Shown here piece after piece: positions 56,422 through 64,000 of a DNA stretch of 64,000 nucleotides (position 1 is its first letter; every line of letters starts with the position of its first letter). The stretch spans positions 1 through 64,000 of the forward strand of contig VDFB02321312.1 in assembly GCA_007258455.2 (NCBI GenBank), read 5' to 3'. This DNA is from Sequoia sempervirens (taxonomy: Eukaryota > Streptophyta > Pinopsida > Cupressales > Cupressaceae). The notes under the pieces were generated by a model. That model saw nothing but the letters and a program-made list of their open reading frames with translations. It made no database searches and was not told where the DNA came from. The position numbers and the translations under genes were made by a program.

Positions 56422-57807
56422 CTAAGGCCCTTCAACAAACACCTTCTTGGCTTCGATCAAGTCTTGTAATAGGTGTTTTAGTTGCATATAGTCATTTGTC
56501 TTATGTCCTCTATTCTTATGGAAATTACAATAATCTGCATCATTCCACCATGATGGTTTTACCTTCGGCACCCAGTTTTGAGCTTTTGGTAAAGTAATAA
56601 GTTTGTTCGCAATGATTTCTTTCATTGTTGATTCCAATGTTTGTCCTAATGGGGTTAATTTATGTCGATTTGATTGTCTTTGGTATGCCGGTCGTGATTC
56701 TCCATTGTTGGTGTTGTCTTGAATGGTTCCCTGACTGTTGTTTTGGTTTTCATTTTGGTTTGCTTTGGCAGTTGAAACTGTCAAATTGAATACTGGTTTT
56801 ACATTGTCAGTTGTAGATTCATTACTTCTAGTATTTCTATTTTTCTACCAAAATTTTTGCTTGTCGTTGTTTCCATAGTGATTCGTGTTGTTGTATGTTT
56901 CACTATAGTGCTTAATCACTCCTTGTTTGACTAGGGCTTCTTTGATTTTGAGCCCATTCTCAATTAATTTTTCAAATGTTGATGGACATTGTAATTCAAG
57001 TCGATAACTCATTTGATCATTTAAGTTGTCTATAAATAATTCAATCTTCTCCTCTTCAGGTATAGATCGAGGATACCTAGCGAACAACTTTCTCCATCAT
57101 TGTAAGAGTGATAAAAATGTCTCACCATTTTTCTATTTTAGATTATAGAGATCCTTTATGGTTATGGCATGTGTTATGTTGAAAGAGAATTGAGAGATGA
57201 ATTTTTTAACCAATTCTTCAAAGGATCCGATCCTTGGTTGTAATTTTGAGAACCATTCCATGCAATGGGCTCCCAAACTCCTAGGAAATACCCTCATGAG
57301 GTATGTATCTTCTTGCACAAATTCGAGGCTCATTGTTCTAAATTCTCGTACATGGTCAATTGGGTCTGATTTTCCATTGTATTTGTCGTACTTAGGAAAC
57401 TCACAATGTCTTGGGAAGGGTATCATATCCACACATGGATGAAAAGGGTAAGGAAAAATGTCCTTTAATAAATATGTTTTTGTGGTTCCTATTTGCATGT
57501 TTTGAACCTGTTGCTATAGAATTTGCATTTGAGTTGTTAAAGCTACTACTTGATTTGTATCCTGGGTGTGGTTTGGTTCCGTCTCATTAGTTCGAGGTGT
57601 TTCCTTCAACTGATTGATGCCAAAATCTTTCAGACGTTTGGCACCTAACTCTACTAACATTAAGAGGTATTTCTCCATGTCTTGTTCTAAGACCTTTTCC
57701 ATAAATTTATGAAAATTTGGGTCTTGTTGTGCGTGTTGTATATCCTCTTGTGTTATTTGATTGTTCTCAACTTGTTGATATTGAAAAAAAGGGTTCTCTT
57801 CAGTCAT
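56422..57807 (-). pseudogene. Gag of element C
   Basis: One frame broken by stops into four pieces (57807-57514, 57498-57133, 57087-56845, 56784-56422). Start MTEENPFFQYQQVENNQITQ. Capsid: MIPFPRHCEFPKYDKYNGKS, DPIDHVREFRTMSLEFVQED, RSLGAHCMEWFSKLQPR and FIDNLNDQMSYRLELQCPST. Asn/Gln-rich spacer, then a zinc-knuckle-like YCNFHKNRGHKTNDYMQLKH, where the last Cys is Tyr. Ends KKVFVEGP. Comparison with A shows several stops at codons that are Gln in A. Confidence 0.92.
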
Positions 57808-58279
57808 GTTTAGATTTTCAATTTCTTTTTCCCTGAGTTTTTGCCTTTACAACCTTGTTAAGATTGGCATACAAGTTTTTGTTGTTTTCCCTCACTAAAC
57901 TTAGATCTTCTATGTGGTGTTAGTGTCAATTTGATTTTTAAAGAAGCCAAATAGAATGATGTATTCTATTGATGAGGCTAATTTAAAATTCCCTGATTAC
58001 TGAGTCTTTTTGTCTCGTGATGGTAGGATGTCAAAAATCTTGATGAGGAAACTTGGCTCACTAATCCAGGATTTTTTTTGATAATTTGGACACTTCGTAT
58101 TTTGCAAGATCTGGTTTTTGTGTGAAACAATGTTAACTTGTAAGAACCTACTTTGTTTCACAATGTTAGGACACTATCTGATCTGTAAAATCTTTTTGAT
58201 TGGTAAAATCTTATGTTTTTGTTGTTGGTCTATCTGATGATTGTTCTGAAAGTTTCTCTATTTTTCTCCTTTTATGGAC
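57808..58279. other. Leader next to gag start (C)
   Basis: Untranslated, T-rich, no ORF supported. Equivalent to 13192-13711 of A. Confidence 0.4.
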
Positions 58280-58625
58280 ACGCTAATACAGAGGACAGAA
58301 GCACTAAAATAGAATGCAAAAGTGCTAAAACAAAGCACATAAGTGCTAAAACAAAGAGAAGAAGTGCTAAAAAAAAGAGAAAAGGTGATAAAACAAAAGG
58401 CAGAAGTGCTAAAACAGAGTTCAGAAGCGTTATGTTTTTCTATGGAAGTGCTAAAACATGGATCAAAAGTGCTAGAATGTTGGACACTGGAATTTCCTCG
58501 CAGTTTTTTTTGTTTGTGATAGAAGTGCTATGAGATTGTTCAAAAGCGCCAAAATAAATGGTCGAAGCGCTAAAACAGAGGGTTGAAGTGCTATAGTTTG
58601 TCTCAAAAGCGCTATAGTTTCCGTT
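58280..58625 (-). repeat. 21-bp phased array of AAGCGCTAAAAC motifs, leader array 1 of C
   Basis: Plus-strand cores AAGTGCTAAAAC or AAGCGCTA start at 58320, 58341, 58362, 58383, 58404, 58425, 58446 and 58467 (21-bp steps), then at 58523 and 58544 and on to about 58620. Outer copies extend from 58280. Opposite orientation to the array at 46093-46480. Confidence 0.88.
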
Positions 58626-59134
58626 TAATGCCAATCAGGGTGTGGCAATATGGGTCTCTGAGCTACTAAGTCTACTTTCTCTTCTTCTTCGTCCAAGATT
58701 ATGGATGTTGTAAGAAATTGATGGGGTGTTTCATTCTTTTCAAAAATGAATGTCCTCAAAATACTAATGATGTCAGTTTGAGTTTCTTCAATGTGTACAT
58801 TACCAGGTTGAAATATTGGTTTGGTTAGCCCTGGTTGTTGAGCAAGCGTTGTAGGTCTCCAAATGGTCATAAGGTGATAACTCTAATGTTTCCAAAGTTT
58901 TATCTACCGTAAGAACTGATCTGGTCTAGTGGAATATTCTATGGCAGGTTGTGGAATGGAGGATTGTCGAATACAATGACTATGGTTGAATTCCTGTGAA
59001 AGAGCATTTCTTTGAATATAGGCTTGTGAAGTCAAAGGTTCTACAACATAATCATCAGTGTAACCTCTATCAAAATCATGGAACCTATGGAGGAATGTTC
59101 TATGATGAACCAAAGTCTTTCTATTCTGATACAA
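58626..59134 (-). pseudogene. Possible small ORF relic in the C leader
   Basis: Two open pieces in the same frame (59134-58904 and 58870-58625), separated by stops. Upper: VHHRTFLHRFHDFDRGYTDD and HCIRQSSIPQPAIEYSTRPD. Lower: MTIWRPTTLAQQPGLTKPIF and TSIILDEEEEKVDLVAQRPI. No family recognised. A has no clear equivalent. Keeping one frame over about 500 bp with few stops hints that it was once coding. Confidence 0.35.
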
Positions 59135-60335
59135 GAAATGTCATTTTTGCAAAAGATGTCTGTAACTAAGTGTTTTCTTGGGTTTTCTAATTCTCTTGGC
59201 TAGAGATTTTTTGACAAACTTAGTGGTTTTCCAATCTCTAATCATGTATTCTCAATTTTGATTTTATATTTTTCAGGATGATCTTTTATTTGAATTTTAA
59301 TGATTTTGGAATACATAGCACTCAAATGAAGACAATTGTTTTTAAGAGTTGTAATCTAAACATATATTGTATGTTCAAAAGAACCACGCATGGCCCTATT
59401 TTCCCTGGTTTGATAACAATAAGACACTTCAGACATACTCACTCTTAATAGTCAAAAGGTCATCGTTATACTCAACAACCCACAGCTTAAAATTGTGTCA
59501 ACTCACACAACTGTGTCACCCCCTAGAGGGCGCCCGTGTTTTTGTCTTTTCTAGGCGTGTACTTAGAGTGATGGAAGTGGATACCAGATCCCCTGAGAAA
59601 ACGGTCCTTGGAAATTATATGGTGAGTGTCTTGGGGGCAGATTCTTCCCTCCCCTTGCACTGCGAGTATTACAATGTCTAGTTACTAACTTAGCTGGATA
59701 CTACACTAGGTTCTTAAAAAGGGTTTCCATTCAGAGTGGCAATAATAGACTCCCTCAGGAGACCTCCCAACCTTTAGAACAAAGGTTTTAGGGATGGTTA
59801 TCTTGCACACTTTCGGAAAAAGTGGGTTTCCCCATATTTGCTTTAAATTTTATAGTGTGGTGGAAAAACCTGCCTTTGGTTTGAACACACTTAGGTCGTT
59901 CCCATAGGGTGAGTACTTTTTCCCACTATGACAGACCTTCTAAAGGATGTAATAAAACTTGAAGAATGCATTAAAAGGATGAGTCTGGCTTTTTGGATCA
60001 CCCAGTTAAGGGGAGAGCATATGCCTATCAACCATTCAAACACAGAAACCACTTGTTCAAATTTTAGAGTCCAAACGAAAAAATTTCTAATCTATGTGAA
60101 GATGTTGCTTCACAAAAAGACATGGTGTTCATTTTTAAATCCCAATTTTGAAAATTTTGGTGACTACCCTAGATTGATAAATTTTAGTCCAATTTGAAAA
60201 TGTGATTATCCTAGGATTGATCCATTTTAAACCAACTAAAGAAGTGTCTATCCTAGATTGATTCTTTTTAATCCAATTGAAGAAATGAAATTTACTGGTC
60301 GCGGACGCGTCGGATCCAGAAAATGAGTTACATAG
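59135..60335. other. Leader between arrays of C
   Basis: No supported ORF. Contains a GC-richer part (59515-59660) and the conserved block at 59999-60027. Portions around 59880-60030 match 14640-14770 of A. Confidence 0.5.
59999..60027 (-). promoter_or_regulatory. Highly conserved leader block (C copy)
   Basis: Identical over 29 bases to 14730-14758 of A (contains AGTTAAGGGGAGAGCATATG). Confidence 0.5.
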
Positions 60336-60640
60336 AAGCGCTATGACAGTGATCAAAAGTGCTATAGAAATAGACATAAGTGCTATAGAAATAGACATAA
60401 GCACTATAGGAAGGGACATACGCGCTATAGGAATAGACAAAAGCGCTAAAATAGATATTGAATATTACTGTCGGTCCATGCTGGATTGTGAATTGAAGCG
60501 CTAAAACAATGATGCAAAGCACTATACTTTTCTCTAGAAGCGCTAGAACAGTCCTCATAAGCGCTATACTTTTCATAAGAAGCACTAGAACAACCCTCAG
60601 AAGCGCTATAGAATCTTCCGAACGCGCTAAAACGGATCAC
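60336..60640 (-). repeat. 21-bp phased array of AAGCGCTA motifs, leader array 2 of C
   Basis: Cores start at 60336, 60357, 60378, 60399, 60420 and 60441, then 60496, 60517, 60538, 60559, 60580, 60601 and 60622, all 21 bp apart within each half. AAGCGCTA contains the palindrome AGCGCT. Ends about 55 bp before the PBS, as in A. Confidence 0.92.
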
Positions 60641-60694
60641 GCCAGACTCTTGTATGAAAAATTTCCAGAAAAACTTGTTAAAAACATGGGGTAC

Positions 60695-60713
60695 GGCCCC
60701 ATGGTGGGCGCCA
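60695..60713 (-). promoter_or_regulatory. Primer binding site of element C
   Basis: Minus strand TGGCGCCCACCATGGGGCC, starting three bases inside the LTR edge. Typical of Tat-like gypsy elements; tRNA not assigned with certainty. Confidence 0.85.
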
Positions 60714-60716
60714 AAA

Positions 60717-61928
60717 TGTAGATGTGGAAAATGTAAACTAAATACAATTAAATACACCTCTTAATTAAACATTGTATCAAGATTAATCATCAATTAAGCT
60801 AATTTAAAATAGAGAAAAGCTTGAAAGCGTCTCATTGTCTCCTATCTCCAAAGATTTATCAAATTACATAAGCTCTCAGATTTGTAAGCATCGTAACTGT
60901 TTAAAATGCCTATCTAGAGAATGGAATGGATGCTAAATGCTATGATTGTGATGATGGATAATGATTCCTAGATGATATGATGCTACTATAAATGAAGCCT
61001 GATGGATGAAAGCTACAGTAAAAAGAAACTATGATTTTGTTGTGATATGAAATTTACTAATGCCATGATACTATGATGATACTAAAATGCTAATGCTTAT
61101 GATTGTTTGGTTGCTTGAGTACTAATTCCTGCAGAGTAGGTTTGCATAAAAGATGATAATTCTTGGATGATTTTGATGCTTCAAAAGCCTATATATATAG
61201 ATTTTTGGCAGCACATTTGCACAGGGGTAACACAACAGAGGCTGAGATTAAAGCTGGAGATTTTGAATGGTATGATATGAGAAGGTGGAGCTGATCATGG
61301 GAGATTGTTCCTCCCCATGAAAAACACTAGGCAAGATGAGAGGAAAGATTTGAGGCAGAAGATTGAGAGGATTTCCTGCAGGTTTGTCCCCAAGGCTCTT
61401 CTCGTGAATGCCAATTGCATTAATTAGATTTGAAAAATCTAATCTTATTGGTGAGAGAATAAAGGGATTAGATTTATGCATTATTTAAATATTTTTGGTT
61501 TATTTAAATTAGCAAAAAGAGAGATAAATAATTTAATAAAACAAACTATAGAAGTTGTTTATTAAATTAAAATAGAAGGAATATGATAATTAAATTAAAG
61601 ATTTTAGGATATCTTTATTTAATTAAGAAGAAATGTGATGAGATAATTAAATAATACCAACTATTGAAGCTGTGTATTTAATTTTAGGATAGATTTGATG
61701 GATAAAGTATATAAGAAATAATAATGATAATAATTAAATAAAACAAAGTATTTAATTTTGTTTATTTAATTAAGAGGAAAATAATATGATAAAATAGAAG
61801 AATTAAAAGTGAACTTAATATAAATAAATATTTCTATTTATTTACTAAGTAGATGAATTTAGGATTAATTAATCAATTAAATCATATTTAATTAATTAGA
61901 TTCTCCAGACCATTTTTAGGTGTCTACA
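60717..61928 (-). repeat. 5' LTR of element C
   Basis: 1212 bp, same ends as the left copy (TGTAGATG...GTCTACA). A minus-strand TATA box is at about 61187-61199 (CTATATATATAGG on minus). This LTR would drive the gag-pol transcript. Confidence 0.97.
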
Positions 61929-62053
61929 CTCAATAATATAAGTGGCTGGGTTTTTCTCCCTCAAGTTGGAGGGTTTTCCCAAGGTATCTTGTTGTGTTAT
62001 TTTGTGAAATTGTATTAATTTTTCTTATTTAATTTCTAATCCTAAAACTAACA
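61929..62053 (+). repeat. 5' LTR of copia element E, second part (with right CTCAA copy)
   Basis: Starts with CTCAA, the right target duplication of C, then the copia LTR end with TTCTCCCTCAAGTTGGAGGG, and ends CTAACA just before the PBS. Confidence 0.85.
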
Positions 62054-62066
62054 TGGTATCAGAGTG
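62054..62066 (+). promoter_or_regulatory. Primer binding site of element E (initiator Met tRNA type)
   Basis: TGGTATCAGAGTG, the plant copia PBS complementary to the 3' end of initiator methionine tRNA (usual form TGGTATCAGAGC). Confidence 0.92.
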
Positions 62067-62151
62067 GGTTTAAGCAAGATCGTTATTAGATTTCTATAAA
62101 TAGCATGCTCTTCCTCTCTTGTTCTCATCCTAGTGTGTCTATCTTATCTTC

Positions 62152-62849
62152 GAAGATGGTGAATGGGCTCAAGATTAAGATAGACTTGAAGGCGCCTCTA
62201 ACTTCACCTCTTGGAAGAAGAATGGCACAAAGGCCAAGAAGATATTGGTTGATTCTGTAAAGGATCACCTTGTGCCTATTATCTCCAAGTTGAAGACAAT
62301 GAGAGAGATGTTCAAGACCTTGGAGGGATTGTATGAGATTAATAACACTAGCCGAGCTCTTGCATTGAGGCAACAACTACATCACATCAAGATGGCGAAA
62401 GGAGATTCTATCATCTCCTTCTTCATGAAGATCACTGAGTTAAGAGATTAGCTTTGTGTCATTGGTCATATGGTTGATGATAAAGACTTAGTCATGTTGG
62501 CACTTAATGGTCTTCCTCAATCTTGGGAGCCATTTATCCAAGGTATTAGTGGAAGATTGAAGCTACCAAATTTTGATCGTCTTAGGAAGATTGTATTCAA
62601 GAGGAATCAAGATTGGTAGCGAGAGGAAATGGGCGAAGTTCTAACAATGAAGATATTTATGTACTTGCTGCTCAATCTTCGAAAAGGAAAGGAAGAGAAG
62701 GAAAGAAAGGAAATTTCAAGAGGAATAGAGATAGAAGATTGAATGGTGCTCCTGGATCTAAGAAGAAGAAGGATCTCTCCCATATACAGTGCTTCAGATG
62801 TGACAAGTTTGGTCACTATGCGAGAGATTGTGCGACTCTTCCAAAATAG
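62152..62849 (+). pseudogene. Gag of copia element E
   Basis: The first frame has DRLEGASNFTSWKKNGTKAK (the usual copia gag start, apparently internally deleted), then EMFKTLEGLYEINNTSRALA, LRQQLHHIKMAKGDSIISFF, a stop at 62449, VMLALNGLPQSWEPFIQGIS and RLRKIVFKRNQDW. After a frameshift, 62613-62849 carries the zinc knuckle CFRCDKFGHYARDC preceded by a Lys/Arg-rich stretch. Typical UBN2-type copia gag, broken by stops and one shift. Confidence 0.9.
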
Positions 62850-62867
62850 CATGTTTTTATTGAGGAT

Positions 62868-63278
62868 GTGGGTGAGACCTATCCTCAGAAGGATTCAAGG
62901 GATAATGCAAATGAGTTCTTGTTTATCTCAGCCCTATCAAGCAGTGTTCCAACCGATAGAAGTACTTGGTTGATTGATAGTGGCGCCTCTCGTCACATTA
63001 CTAGATTTAGAGAACATCTTTCAGATTTGGTGGAGAGAGATACCAGCATTCAAGTCATAATTGGAGATGATGCATGCTATTCTGTGAAAGGTGTTGGATC
63101 CTCCTCTCTTCACTTAGATTATGGAATCTCTCTTCAATTGAGCGATGTGTTATTTGTACCAGGAATCAATAGGAACCTTGTATCAATTTCAACCTTGGAG
63201 GACAAAGGATATCAAGTTGCATTTTCTGAAGGAAAAGTTCTTGCTTGGCTGAAGAACTCTAGCATCAAGACAACTTGA
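62868..63278 (+). pseudogene. Protease of copia element E
   Basis: Contains TWLIDSGASRHITRFREHLS, with the aspartic protease triplet Asp-Ser-Gly, then IIGDDACYSVKGVGSSSLHL, LSDVLFVPGINRNLVSISTL and KGYQVAFSEGKV, the normal copia protease-to-integrase bridge. Open throughout this piece; the active site is intact, but the flanking gag and integrase are damaged. Confidence 0.92.
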
Positions 63279-64000
63279 GTGATTGTTGTTCAACAAGAGA
63301 GTCTTTATAGACTTTCCATTCATCTAATGCAGGAATTGTTGCATGATTCCACCAGTTCATGTGAGCTTTGGCATAGAAGACTTGCTCACCTTCATTTCAG
63401 AGCACTCCCATCCATGGAGAAGATGGTCACCAGCCTTCCAAAACTCATCCAAGAGCATGAAGGTACTTTTCAAGGATGCACATTGGGTAAGAATACTAAA
63501 GGTCCTTTTCATAGTAGTGAAAGTAGATCTAAATGTATTCTAGATCTTGTTCATTCTAATTTGTGTGGTCCAATGTATGTTGCTTTTTTGGGAACCATCT
63601 TGTGCACTTACCCTTTCATTGATGACTACTCTAGAAAGACTTGGATTTATTTCCTAAAGACTAAAGAATCTGAAGAGGTACTTGAGAAATTCAAAGAATT
63701 TAAGGCTCAAGTAGAGAAATTTTCTGGGAAAAGGATCAAAGAACTCTGATATCTGACAATGGAGGAGAATACATCTCTGGAGGCTTTTGTAACTTTTATA
63801 TTGAGGTAGGGATTAAGAGGGAGTTTTGTGTCCCTTACAATCCATAGAAAAATAGTGTTGCAGAAAGAAAGAACAAATCCATTGTAGAGGCAACTAAAGC
63901 TATGATCCATGATCAAGACTTGCAAACCTTCCTTTGGGTAGAAGCATCTAGAACTGTAGTGTATGTTCAAAATCAGAGCCCTCATCATATTTTGGAGAAT
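63279..64000 (+). pseudogene. Integrase of copia element E, cut by window edge
   Basis: GAG-pre-integrase part ELWHRRLAHLHFRALPSMEK (His pair), GCTLGKNTKGPF (first Cys of the pair missing), LDLVHSNLCGPM with Asn where the first catalytic Asp normally sits, FIDDYSRKTWIYFLKTKE. After a frameshift near 63741: ISDNGGEYISGG (second Asp) and a stop, then NSVAERKN (Glu). It runs off the right end at 64000. RT and RNase H would be beyond the window. Confidence 0.9.

Larger units (their letters stand above)
44448..61928 (-). mobile_element. Element C: complete Tat-like Ty3/gypsy retrotransposon, 17.5 kb
   Basis: LTRs of 1212 bp at 44448-45659 and 60717-61928, flanked by CTCAA on both sides. PBS at 60695-60713 and PPT at 45660-45677 on the minus strand. 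Same plan as element A: minus-strand gag, protease, G-patch, linker, RT, RNase H, second RNase H, integrase; plus-strand antisense PMD gene; palindromic array; three 21-bp arrays. LTR copies differ by roughly 3% by eye. Gag is in a single frame broken only by stops. It inserted into the 5' LTR of copia element E, so E is older. Confidence 0.96.

Noticed and set aside
1..64000. tRNA, rRNA or intact host gene
   Set aside because: I looked for such features and saw none; the tRNA-like strings are primer binding sites.

Overview
The window looks like intergenic DNA from a large, repeat-rich seed-plant nuclear genome. A gymnosperm is my guess from the style and load of the elements, not something I can prove. 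I see no intact host gene, no tRNA or rRNA gene and no CRISPR. Almost everything is LTR retrotransposons inserted into each other, all broken by nonsense codons and frameshifts.

Layout. (1) Element A, 1-16421, minus strand, is a Tat-like Ty3/gypsy element whose left LTR runs off the window. It sits inside the 5' LTR of element B. (2) Element B, 16422-29778, plus strand, is a gypsy element with protease, G-patch, RT, two RNase H domains and integrase, but no recognisable gag. Its 3' LTR is split by a 4.4 kb unclassified insertion (24810-29188). B in turn appears to lie inside the 5' LTR of element D. (3) Element D, 29779-38298, plus strand, has gag, a protease-like region and an extra C-terminal ORF, but no RT, RNase H or integrase. 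B and D share leader, PBS, PPT and LTR hairpins. (4) 38299-43974 is old, decayed sequence with a possible LINE-like ORF relic. (5) Element E, a Ty1/copia element on the plus strand, has its 5' LTR split around element C; its gag, protease and integrase run off the right edge. (6) Element C, 44448-61928, minus strand, is a second Tat-like element with a 5-bp target duplication (CTCAA) and two LTRs of 1212 bp each.

How the parts fit. A and C share an unusual plan. On the minus strand they encode gag-protease-G-patch-linker-RT-RNase H-second RNase H-integrase. On the plus strand, in the long stretch between integrase and the 3' LTR, they carry an antisense gene for a plant-mobile-domain (PMD) protein with an acidic linker, a Gln-rich coiled coil and an SR-type tail. 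In both, that gene is preceded by an array of about 34-45 bp palindromic repeats. Both also carry three arrays of a short GCGCTA-like motif spaced at 21 bp, one near the 3' LTR and two in the gag leader, in opposite orientations. My main proposal is that the PMD protein and these arrays form a self-regulating or anti-silencing module. A second proposal is that B-type (pol without gag) and D-type (gag without pol) elements complement each other in trans.
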